DNA from: Gavia stellata
Taxonomy: Eukaryota; Chordata; Aves; Gaviiformes; Gaviidae
Length of the DNA stretch: 64,000 nt
Reading direction: 5' to 3'
Assembly: GCF_030936135.1 (NCBI RefSeq)
Contig: NC_082596.1
Location: forward strand, 15,724,155-15,788,154
The translations under genes were made by a program, and so were the position numbers. This document shows, piece after piece, positions 22,147-33,900 of this stretch; positions within the stretch are counted from its first letter, which is position 1, and each line of letters opens with the position of its first letter. The notes under the pieces are model-generated. The model had not been told where the DNA came from and searched no databases. It was given only the letters and a program-made list of their open reading frames with translations.

Positions 22147-25100
22147 ACAGCCTTCACTGCTTCTGCTCTACAAAAAATGACAAATATCCTCTTTTACAAA
22201 TCCTCGGTGCTCAGAATTTTTTAACCTAATACTGCTATACACAACTGCGCAACGGGTCTCCATCTGAATTCACAACAGTTACTGTACTTTGTCTTATGAG
22301 CAGAGCTTAATCCTTCTGGAGCCAAACTGCATAGAATTGCCAAAAGCTGACACACATCTCTGCTCAGTGTTGCCTATTGACAAGTAGGCACCCCTGGCCA
22401 AACCAAGAGGAAAACATCTGTCAGTAGGTATTAATGAGACCATAGCATGTGGCAGGCAAGACCCAACCAGCTCAGCAAGATCAGACAAAATTCATGTTCT
22501 CATCGGGTGATCACAGCTATCTATGGTTGCACTCAGCCGTCAGGGGATCACTCGCACACATCCTTCCTTACACAGGTATTTTATGAATTTTAGAGTTAGC
22601 AGGATGCAAATCCGCCCTTTCAAGTTCATCTGCCAAAGCAGAGCTTTGGCCGGCACCTTGCAAGGGCTTGTGCAGGAAAACAAAGTGGTATTAAAGAATG
22701 TCGCGAGTGTCCTTCTCTCTGAGCCAGCAGAGATGAAGCATGGGGCCAGAAGTAGTTTTTTTAGCAGTGATGTAAAATTAAATGCCACATTGCTTGTAAC
22801 TAGTCCTGGTACCATGTTGTTTTTGCAGGAAGTCATGGGCAGCTTCAATCTTCATATCTGTCAACAGTCCTAAATGAAATGCTGCTGCTGCAATAGGTGT
22901 GTGGCATGATTTCACGTTGTCAGGTGACAGGATCATGCCTTTGAACAGTGGTGAATTAAAGCAGAAGGAAGGGAAGGGAAAGGGGAGAGAGAGGAGGCAG
23001 TAATTCACAGCAAAAATTTTCATTTAATTAACTGATTATTTACATTTCACTGTACAAATTGGAGCTAAGTATATTCATCCAAGCCAATGTATATGATTCA
23101 CAGTTTGTCAAATAGATATTCTGGAAGTGAGAAGTTATAGAAATAAAAGTCATGAATCATCAGTTGTTCTTTTATGCTCATGGACAGCATCTTTTATTAC
23201 ACATAAATTCAATTTATAACCATCACAAACAGAAAAAATAGCTAAAGTCAAGTTTGCACGCGTAGAAAAGTGACACAGCTTTGAGAACAAGAAATTGTGA
23301 GTCTAAGGATGGATTCTGCCCTGTTGTTTTAGTGGGATCCACCTGACCAGCAGTAAAAATCTGCAATGTCTGTTTATGGGCTCTACTTGGGGATTCTCCA
23401 TTCGAGTCTGCAGCTACATTCCAATCGGCAGCTAGAATGACAAAGCACACCCTAAAAGCTGCCGTTTCCCTCTGTTGACCATCAGAGGAAGCTCAGATAA
23501 AGACTGTGGCTTACTAAAGTTAGGTGAGATGAACCCTACTTGCTAATGCTCCTTGAAGCCAAATTCATAGACAAGTCCCTAATAATTTTGAGAAATTCAG
23601 ATGAGTTACCTGGTTGGATGCATGAGCCCTTCTTTGCAGTATGCTGAGCTCCTGCGGTGCTACCTACGGAGATAAAAGCTGCAAATGCCTCTCCACACAC
23701 AGTATTTAAAAAAAGTCATGTTGCAGAATCTGAGCTGAACAGCCAAAAAGAAATGGCTCTTTTTTAATGAGGTCTTTCCTGCACACATTTCACAGGACAG
23801 GCACCCACTACCATGTAAGGTTCACTGTGGGCATAACTCAGCCCTGTCCTCTTCTTGAGATTCGTCACGTGCTTTTGCCATGGCTTGCTGGGAGGACACA
23901 CGTGGTTCAGTCTGAAGGGGTAGTAAGCACATTTCTTGGTGTCTCTTTGACATGTCAAGAAATGTCAAGGGTTTGCACAGTGGGAAGAAGAGCCCCATCC
24001 CATGCCCCGCCAAGGCAGCTCCTGTCCTGTGTCCCTCTCTTCTAAAGATGCTCCAAACAGGAGGACTACACTGTGTATTTTTGTTTCTCTGGAGCACATC
24101 TGTAGAGGCAACAAAGAGGTGGATATAAAGTTAGCTGTTTAATTGACTTCACTGTTTAGAAATTTAACAAACAAATTTAAATACCACTAGGTATCTGGAA
24201 ACTAGTGTTTCTTTTCTGTCTGAGACAGCAAAATGAGCAGAGAGCAATATCCAAGCACTGAAAGTTAGCAGACTAGGGACAAAAATATACTAGTTGCTAG
24301 GAGATGGCATTTAATCTAGAATTTTAGGCAATAAATAAAAATGAAGTTATAAGAAGAAATATTGTTTAGGGCAGAAATCAACCCAAAGTAAGCCGTTGTT
24401 TATGGGACGGAACAAAGCTGTCGTGGCCGCTTCTGTGGATGCTAACCAACATCATGCCGCAGGGACAGAGGTGAACAAGAAGGTTATCGACTTGACCGTG
24501 GAAACAAAACCCCCGCCAGTAAAAGACATCGCGGACAAAACTCTTTCCTAGTTGAAGCTGCTGGGAAATGTGCCACTAAGGTAAATAAGGACTGTACTTC
24601 AACCTGCAAATATCACCTTTGTCTGTGATGGACGCCCAACCAGAACCTAAAATGTTGTGAAACTCAGCTTGCTCCCTCGGGTCATGAAAATTACAGAAAA
24701 GCACAGCAAAAGTGAACTGCTTGTGAAGTCAAATCCTGAATCCACCAGAATCTGCTGGTTTCTTTCCCCACTGAAAGCTCTACTTTCTTTAGAGAATTAA
24801 AATTGATGAATGCTGTTTTTTAAGACTCAAATGTCTTGTGAAACCAAACAGGCTTCAACAGCAAGGCCAGCAGGGAGTGGGCTTGGCTGCTCCTTATAGC
24901 ATCCCAACCCTCGGTGGGATTTGCCTGAGTGGGACTTTAGTCCTGTTGAAATCAAGGGCAAAATTGCAATATATCTCCAAAGGTCATTTTCTCCCACACA
25001 TACACAGGTAATGGTTTGTGTGTAATCTCATCCAGCACATGGTAATCACCTACATCTTCTGAGGACACAACCCTCTTCTGGTTCATATATAAAGTAACTA

Positions 25101-25902
25101 TATGCAGGTCTTTGAAACAGTGTTTGCTTCACCATCGCCCCTGGCTAATTTCCATCTCAGACATCCCCTTGACTGAGGCTGGTAAGCACTTCTATAATAT
25201 TTGTAGATTACATTCATTAGTAGGACTGAACCATAGGGGTCCCAAGGACAAGATGGAAATTCAGACCTTTCATAGCTTTGATATTACCTGAAATCCTGAA
25301 CACTGGAGTACTGCTTGTTTAGACTTGCTTAGGATAGTGCTTGTCGGAGTGATTAATAATTTTCTCTGGGCAGCAGCCAAAGATCAGAGTCCATGCTGAT
25401 GCCTGCAATGTGACAGAAGGCTTTGATATTGTCAACAGGGGTATGGTCAAGCCTAAATAACCACTGGTTGAGGGGATACGTACTCCTCGCTTAGAAGATC
25501 CAGAGGACTGTCCTCTCTGCTGGCCCAGCTTGTCTTCCGAAGGGTAACTGCTGATTGCAGACATTGCAGGCTTCTGCAATGGCCTCTGCAGAACTATAGA
25601 TGCTGGCAGAAAGGCAGTAACGTACATGCTGTTACATTAATGCTGCTGGTGGCACTGGCATCTCCTCTTCATGCAATCTGGACAGCACAGATGGTACCAT
25701 CACATCTGGATCTGCACACTTGCCAGGGTCCTCCACAGTGAGGAAGGGCTGGACAAGGACTGGTTGGCTGTCCTTTGATCCTTCTGACTGATCCCACTGG
25801 CTGGGTGGAAGAGTATCAGCCAGGGAGAGTTGGCTGGATTTTTGTCATTACATGGGGTTAAAAGCCCAACCACCAAAGGCACAGGCTGCATCTCTCTTAT
25901 TT
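22147..25902. other. Intergenic sequence between CR1 copies
   Basis: No gene recognised. A CpG-bearing 49-codon frame at 24,402-24,551 stands out from the AT-rich surroundings (see findings). The rest gives only short overlapping frames. Confidence 0.5.
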
Positions 25903-25996
25903 TATCATCTCTAGGTGACCCTGCCTGAGCAGGAGGGTTGGACCAGATGCCCTCCAGAGGTCCCTTCCCACCTCAAACATTCTCTGATTCTCTAAT
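25903..25996 (+). mobile_element. CR1 LINE 3' tail only
   Basis: About 95 bases match the CR1 3' UTR: the pattern CCTGCCTGAGCAGGAGGGTT, then the GGACCAGATG box, then AGGTCCCTTCCCACCTCAA, with a decayed octamer tail (TTCTCTGATTCTCT). The rest of the element is absent through 5' truncation. Confidence 0.85.
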
Positions 25997-26221
25997 TTTT
26001 ATGCCAGCAATGATTCCTGAATTTATGGAGCTGAATGTAAAGCCCAGTCTATGAGAGACCTCATCTTTGGCAACCTGCTCCTTCTACCTCTGTGAGAGGT
26101 CCAGACCACGCTGTAAGGCTTTCCAGTTGCACAGGCATCCTCCAGGAGGGATCTGGAGGATCCTCTGAGGAAGGATGATAACAGTGATGTACACCTAGTG
26201 CAGGAAACCATGGGCCCTTGC
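25997..26221. other. Spacer between two CR1 pieces
   Basis: About 225 bases with no recognised content. Could be unique sequence or part of an unrecognised repeat. Confidence 0.5.
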
Positions 26222-26980
26222 AGCAGAGTGGTGATGCACTCGGGTCACAACACCACCACACAATGCTACAGGCTTGGGGACGAGTGGCTGGAAAGCTCCC
26301 CCGCAGAAAAGGACCTGGGGGTGTTGATTGACAGCCGGCTGAATATGAGCCAGCAGTGTGCCCAGGTGGCCAAGAAGGCCAATGGCATCCTGGCCTGTAT
26401 CAGAAATAGTGTGGCCAGCAGGAGCAGGGAGGTGATCGTGCCCCTGTACTCGGCGCTGGTGAGGCCACACCTCGAATCCTGTGTTCAGTTTTGGGCCCCT
26501 CACTACAAGAAAGACATTGAGGTGCTGGAGCACATCCAAAGAAGGGCTGGTGAAGGGTCTGGAGCACAAGTCTTGTGAGGATCGGCTGAGGGAACTGAGG
26601 TTGTTTAGTCTGGAGAAAAGGAGATTGAGGGAGACCTTATCATTCTCTACAATTACCTGAAAGGAGGTTGTAGGGAGGTGGGTGTCGGTCTCTTCTCCCA
26701 AGCGACAAGTGATAGGACGAAAGGAAATGGCCTCAAGTTGCACCAGGGGAGGTTTAGATTGGGTATTAGGAAAAAATTTCTTCACCAAAAGGGTTATCAA
26801 GCATTGGACCAGGCTGCCCAGGGAAGTGGTTGAGTCACCATCCCTGGAGGTATTTAAAAGACATGTAGATGTGGCACTTAGGGACATGGTTTAGTGGTGG
26901 ACTTGGCAGTGCTAGGTTAATGGATGGACTTGATGAGCTTAAAGGTCTTTTCCAACCTAAATGATTCTATGATTCTATGA
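26222..26980 (+). mobile_element. CR1 LINE 3' fragment (same subfamily as the 21-22 kb copy)
   Basis: From about 26,222 the sequence follows the 21-22 kb CR1 copy nearly base for base. The order is [19 protein letters not shown], then [20 protein letters not shown], then a frameshift near 26,560. The frame resumes through [12 protein letters not shown], the normal CR1 ORF2 end, with a stop at 26,894, followed by the 3' UTR and GATTCTAT octamers ending at 26,980. It is 5' truncated and non-functional. Confidence 0.93.
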
Positions 26981-27399
26981 TGGCATGGCCACTCTGGGCT
27001 GCAGCGGGCTTTTCTCCCAGCATGACTGGAACTACCTTTGCTTCTGCTGGCAGTGAGCACAGATTTATCAGCAGGCAACGGAGGCAGTGACCTCCATCTC
27101 TGCCATGGCAGGCGGGAAGGGTCAGCTGCCCACACTGTCCATCTGTCCACATGATGGCTGAGCCTGGGGCTCCCTTCAGCCCAACGTGGGGTTTGAATGA
27201 AGATCAGAAAGAAAGAGAAATGTAAAAGAGGCTTGTGGGAACTGTAAGATTTTTTTCAGTTTATTTTTAAAAGAGTGTGTTCCTGGGATTCCAAGGGCCA
27301 GCAAGAGGGTTATGTTCATATGAAGATGATCATAAATCAGGAGAGAGGAGCCCCGAGTATCCTTACTGTTCAGTTTGTAATAATGTGCAATGACAACAA
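26981..27399. other. Spacer between two CR1 copies
   Basis: No gene seen. The last few dozen bases may belong to the following CR1, whose 5' boundary is blurred. Confidence 0.5.
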
Positions 27400-27948
27400 G
27401 CTACCAAAGTGTGCCAAAGCCAATCGTATGCTGGGCTGCAGAAGAAGAAGCGTGGCCAGCAGCTGATGCAGAAGGTGATGCTCCCCCTCTACTCTGCTTT
27501 CATAAGACCCCACCTGGAGTACTGTGTCCAGCTCTGGGGCCTCCAGTACAGCAAAGACACGGATCTGTTGGAGTGGGTCCAGAGGAGGGTGACAAAAATG
27601 ATCACAGGGCTGGAACACCTCTCCTATGAGGAAAGGCTGAGACATTTGGGGTTGTTCAGCCTGCAGAAGAGAAGGCTCTGGGGAGACCTTATTGCAGCCT
27701 TTCAATACTTAGAAGAAAGACATATGAGAAAGATTTTTTCACGATGAGGGTGGTGAAACACTGGAACAGGTTGCCCAGAGAAGTTGTGGATGCCCCATCA
27801 TTGGAAGTGTTCAAGGTCAGGCTGGACGGGGCTTTGAGCTTTTGAGCAACCTGATCTAGTGCGAGATGTCCCTGCCCATGGCAGGGGGGTTGGACTAGAT
27901 GATCTTTGAAGGTCCCTTCCAACCCAAACCATGCTGTGGTTCTATGAT
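27400..27948 (+). mobile_element. CR1 LINE 3' fragment of a second, more diverged subfamily
   Basis: Encodes the CR1 C-terminal pattern ([20 protein letters not shown]..., [20 protein letters not shown]) with a frameshift near 27,720. The 3' UTR reads GGGGGGTTGGACTAGATGA and then AGGTCCCTTCCAACC, ending in TTCTATGATT. The UTR differs from the copies at 21 and 26 kb, so this is another CR1 subfamily. Confidence 0.92.
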
Positions 27949-30900
27949 TTGACTTTTAAGCTCTATGTTCTGATTTGGGGGCACTCTGCAAACCTTTAAG
28001 AGGTCTGGGAAGAAACTTCTGCTTTTTTTCTGGTATCTAGGGCTGAAAATAAAGAATCGTTTGGTGAGATAAGTACCCTCCAAATCCAGGGACTGGTATA
28101 TAGACCAGTCAGCCAAAACAGCAGCCACAGGGCTTCTCTGATGGAGCTCATGGCTGAGCAGCAGCTTTCAAACATTAACAGCGATGTTTATCTGCCTTCA
28201 GAGAAGCTTGCTTCCCGCTTGCATGGACTGTGTGTGAGTCAGGCCTGCTTATCTCTTGATACAATCAATATGCAAGGCCTTCTACAGTTTGGTGCCTTAT
28301 GCAAGCTTAATAAAGCCAGAGTAAGTGCTGCTATTTCAGTATCAGCTGAAGAAGGAAGTAAAACCACAGGGCACTGCCGGGGGTCCAATGCCAACACTGT
28401 GTGAGTTGTAAGAAATATGAAAGGGGAATAGAGTCTGTTAACATTTTCTCTCAAGTTTCCTATTTCTCTTCTTTTAAGATTCAAGGTAGATGAAATACGT
28501 CCTGCTGTAACCTCAACTGTAACTCAACATGCGGGTCTGGGGGAGCGAAGGGAGAGGGGAAGAAGCTGGTCTGCTTTTCATGTGTGGAAAAGGAGGCAGG
28601 GAAGCCAGAGCAAAATACGTCTGAGGTCCACTCATGGCTCGATGGGGATCCCAAACACCATCTTTCTCAGTGGTTTAAAGACACAGAAGCTAGACGTGCA
28701 CACCCTGAAGGGACCAAGGTCATGCCAATGAATAGAAGTGACTGCTAAAGGCTCCCTCTCCACAGTAGCATGGCTCACAAAATCTGGAGAGTCTGGAGAG
28801 CCGAGCCCAGCCCAGTCCAGGGATTCTCCACTTCCCTGACTGAGCTTAAAGATTCTTCTTATTTCCTCAGCAGTTGCTTTGGGTTTACACTCATCACCTA
28901 CCTATGGAAACGGGAATGGGGACTCACACCCACTTACTCCATGCAGCAGAGCAGGCTGCATGGAGAAGATGGATTACTTTCATCTCTGTGATTGCATTTT
29001 ACCTTTCGATGCCCTGGATGTTTATTCCTTTATCATGTATTAATTATTGGCATTCTCTAGGCTTCCTTCTGTCTTAATCTGATTTAAAACAGACATTTGC
29101 ATTTGAAAAGTAGCTAGCATGTATAGTAAATCCTTTCCCTTGGTTTGCTGTTAATGCAGCCAGCTTTGATGTATTATATTAATGCTGTTTGCCAGGAGTG
29201 AAATTAGCACACCACCTATGGAGAGGCACTTCCTTGGTGAACCTACTGCTTTTACCCACAGGCAAAGCATCTACCTCCCCTGATGCAAAACCTGGATCCC
29301 GACTGCAGCAGCATGGTCACACAACTGCTCCTCTCCCCGCTGCCTTTGAGCTGTTTTTGGGAGCTCCAGAGGTTCTGCATCCTGCCCATGGCACAGAGCA
29401 CTGCATGCAAACCCCAACCTGCTGACCGGTGAATTTATAGGAGAAGGATTAGACATCTGTCACAATGGATGAAGCAAGAGCTAAACACGCTACAATGCAC
29501 CAAACCAGCAGTTGAGGGTTGTGCAGGGAATGAGGCAGGTGAATGCAGAGGAACGTGTGGTCAGAAGAGGACTGGGCGAGATCAGGATTTGCCTGATGGT
29601 CTTCATGAGGGTGTAAGCACAGAGGCTGAAACGCATCTGTGCTTCAAAATTATCCAGCCTTTCTGTTGCAGTATCTTGGCCAGTTGGGGAATAGAATAAA
29701 TCAATCCTCTGGTGAATTCAGTACCAGTATTTCCTTTTTTTCCTTTTTTTTTTTTTTGATTGCACTGTATTGTTTACATAATTTAGGTCTTTTGGGAAGT
29801 TGCCCTGAGCCTGATCGATCTGTTTAAAGTGGTGCAAAGGGCGTATAGAGCCACTACTGTAACTCACTCAGGTTGGTTTAACTGCAACGATGAGTGGTGG
29901 GCACGGGACCGGCTGATCAAAGGTGCAGTGTCAGGCTTGCTGATGGGATGGTAGCTGAGCTGGCTCAAGTCACCAGCCTCAACCCACCGCAGCTGCTCGT
30001 GCAGGCTTTCCCTCCACTCTGCTGACGTCTGGCAGTCAAACTGCATGGAGCAGCCTCTCCTCGCCCCGCTCCAGCACAATATTCCAGATCAGCTGCGACT
30101 CCTTGAATGGGAGGGTTCGCTCACCTGGCTCCTGCTGTTGGGACTGGGTGAGGAGCAGTGTTTCTGTGTGGCAGAGCCGGGGAGGGGATGGCCTTTGGCA
30201 AGAAGTGCTGCCAAGCAGCAGGGGCTGGAAACCATGCTCTCTCAGAACAGCGTGTCTGATCATGGCACTAGTTGATGAGGAACAGGTCGAAGTGAACTTG
30301 TTTCTTCCTAAATGCCCACATAGAGTTTGCACCAGGTTGAGTTGGTTTTAAAAGCATTTAAGTTAAATTATTACAACTTCTGCCCATGGACAAGACTTAA
30401 AGCAGCTTCCAGAGCTCATTTACAAAACGGGTTGGAAAAGTTATTTCAAGTTAACAGCCTACATTACAGTAGTAGTTATTTGAACAGGTGGGGACCGGGG
30501 GAAGTAGGGACATTAGCCAAATCGTGAATCATAAGCTAATCAGATTGCCACCCATGTTTGCACCAAGAGAAAAAAAAGCAGTGCACGAAAATACCACACA
30601 CTGCCAGCGACAGAACTGAATCAGCAAGGACCCAAACTTTTGTTGGGGTTTGCCGGGGTGAGTGGCTACACTTCCATTTGGTATGGGCAGGGCCTCTCTC
30701 TGGAAGCCACTGGAGAGGCTGGCTCTCCTCCGACTCCACCACCTCTGAAGGCCTGGGGTGTCTTTCTACTCTTTGCTCCCCACCACATTTCTGCTCCATC
30801 CAAGCGGGGATGAGTTTGGGGCCTTGCACTCTTTACATTCACCCTTCACTGGGACTGTTCTGCCAAAGTGATCAGCCCTCAGATTTGAGGCTCTTCCCAC

Positions 30901-33900
30901 AGGTGAGCTGGCAAAGCAAAGAGCCCAATTTCGGATGTCCCAGGCGGGCACCCCAGGACACCTGCAGCCTCCGCCTCCTCCAGGATGCTGCAAGCTCCTC
31001 TCTCTGCTGCAGGAGGATGCGTTTGGCTGCCCGTGAAGAAGTGCGTCACAGAGCTGTTCCTTGACCCTTCCAAAACCCAGGCAAAGGGCTATGCAGAACC
31101 CTGCCATGGCCCAGCTATGCTGGGCAGCAAGGGCTGCAGTGGGTCTGCGCTGCCCATGCACCGCGGTGGGGGTTTGCCTCCTCCTGGAGCGCAGTCACTG
31201 GGGAGTCTGGGGTAAAAAAGATATGGAGATTTAACCGGATTAAAAATAAAATAAAATAAAAACTACACTGGTGAAACTCTGTTGATGTTAGCGGAATTCC
31301 TCGTGTCTTACACCAGCGAGCAGCAAATCAGATCTAAAGTGCTGAGGCTGCTGGCAGATGCTTGCCTGTTTGTGTGTGCAGTGGAGAAAAGTGCTTGTTT
31401 GGTGCTGATTGCAGACTATGGAATAAGAGCAATTTCTCATCACACCTCCACAGAAGCTATTTAAATAGTTCTACACCCACTTTGAAAGATGCTCAGTTAG
31501 AAAGGGAGTAAATCTGGAAGTTATTACTCCTCGAAGGAAGAAGCACCAATAAATAGGCTCTGCTAAGACTGCCGGCACTCTTGGGGAGAGCACCCGCCTA
31601 AGAGCTACGGCTCCCTCCGCCAGCCTGCCTTTGCTGTGAAACAGTTTTTATTAGGCAGCCTGCAGAGAAAGCACACGCTGCAGGAAAGAGCCCTGCAGCT
31701 CGTGTCTGAGGAGCCCTTCGAGCCGACTCTTTGTCCCAGTGAAGCTACGGGCCAAAGCCCAGCTGGCTACGTGCAGATGCCTCGCAGACTGCACAAGCCA
31801 CCACGCGCTCCCCATCCGGCACCAGAGGGGAAGGAATGGCCAGCAAAACCCAAGGACATGCAAGGCAAAGCAATAGGCAGAGCTCTAATTAAAAAAGCCC
31901 TTATGAAATATTGGGGATAGGGTTGTGCCGCACGCAGTCGTTAAATGCCTCCCTTTTGCCTCCTTGGGGATTCCTGGCCACGAACTCACTCGCAAAGTGA
32001 GCAGCATTTGCCAGCTCTTTCCCAAAACTTGCAGTGGAGATTTAACCCATGGCACAGCACCTCTGCAGGACTTCTGATGGGATGCTGCCTGCCACCTGGC
32101 CGCTCTCTTGGCCGCCCGTGCCCCATGTCACGCTCCCTTTTTGCTAACCCTCCTGCTCAGTGTGCTGGTGCACACCAGTGAACGCCCTCCCCCAGAGCGG
32201 CCACTGGCCAAGTCTCTTCCTGGGGGTATCGAGGGAAAAGTTAAACCCAGGTGGGGAACCGGGCCACCAGCTCTGTGCATGGGGAGCCAGGTGTGAGCCA
32301 GGGACCTCGCCACTGGTGGCTCCCAAGCTCTCTGCAATGCTGGTCACGCCTGAGAGCAGACGTTCAGGCAGCCAGGGAGCTTTCCCAGTCCCACCACATT
32401 AGATGTTTGTGGATTTAAGGCGTTTCCAAATGAAGCTGCACCCAAAGAGAGACTTTTATGAATTTATGCACTAAAAATAGCTGCAGAGTGCCTAAGTCCT
32501 CTAATGAATCTCATACAATGCTACTGTCAGAGCCAGCTGCTTGTATTTATACCCTCTCAGCACAGTCATCCTGCTCCGTAACACAGCACACCGGGGCCCG
32601 ACCCTACAGTGAGTTTCAGGCAAAGACACATTTGTCTCTGGCTTTCCCCCAGCAGAGCTCTACTGTGAGATTAAGATCTTAATATTTATAAGCCTCTGGT
32701 TTTACTATCTGTTTAACGTCATGGCAACTTAGGTGCCTACACTGCTATCCCTCCATCCCACCTGAAACCCTCACCTTCTTAGCAAAGGGTGGTTATGTTT
32801 TTCCTTACGTTTTTCCTTAAAAATAAACTAATTATAAAACCGCAGTGATTTTCTCACATTTAAATAGCCTCCGCAACAACCAATTATTTCCGAGGACATG
32901 AGAAACAGCTGTTGCAATGCCGAGGCTCAAACAGTTACATCTCAGCTATTTGAATGGATAAGAGTTGATATTTTTATTCCCATGTGGTATTACCAAGACG
33001 TGATAAACAACCATAGCGTTAGTATTAATTTGTGGAGTGAAGATCACTTTAATTTGCTGCAAGCTGAGGAATAATTTTAACAGAGTATTGCCATTCCACA
33101 AACAACTATTTGAAAGTCTGTTCTGTCTTTCCCTCCATTTTCCCTCTTCCTTTTGTTTTTGATAAAGCAACGCAATCCTGGGCAAGGGCTATTTGAAGGC
33201 AGAGCCAGTTTGTAAGCCAGCCTTAAATCTTTCCAGATTGGGGAGTGGACTTAAAAAAAAAAAGTTTTCCAAAGTTTAATCTGTTGACCACTGAATAAAA
33301 GGAGAGCACTGACACCCCAGAAGGTGGGCAAACATCACACAGGAGTCGGTTCCTCTCCTGTGGCCTTCAGGCGAGGACTTCTGCTAAAAACTTCGCTCTT
33401 CAATCTGCGTATAAGCACCCAAATCAAAGTGGGATCTGCCGGTACTTGGCAACTGCGGAAACCGGGCTCCCTTCATTTAGCCTTGTAAATATAGAGCCTT
33501 GCAGGTTCAGGCTTGAACCCTGTAGGCAAAGTAGATGGAGGAACATCTAATACCCAGTGGGTCAGTCAAGGACGTTATTCAACAGTATCAAAACTAAGGT
33601 GCATCCAAATGTGCAAAGCAGTAGGAAATTTTTCACATAAAAAAAGTGGAAGGTACCGTGGATGTCATGCTCCTCCAGAGTTAGGTGGCAGCTGAGCACG
33701 GAATGCTGAGGAATTAAATTTTGGAGGCATCTAAAACTACAGTTGGACACCAAGAGAAAGACCCAAAATGAGGAGTCCACAGTAATCCACCTCTTTAAGA
33801 ATCTGGCCCCAAGTGACTGGCCACAGATTGGGCAGGTGTTAAGTTGCAAAGCCAGAAATAGAAAACCGATTCCCTCTCCCGGCCTTTCATTTGAAGGCTT

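Noticed and set aside
30558..31215. Long overlapping frames on both strands upstream of EXT1
   Set aside because: Both strands are open across the same bases and the sequences show no domain. Likely a compositional effect.
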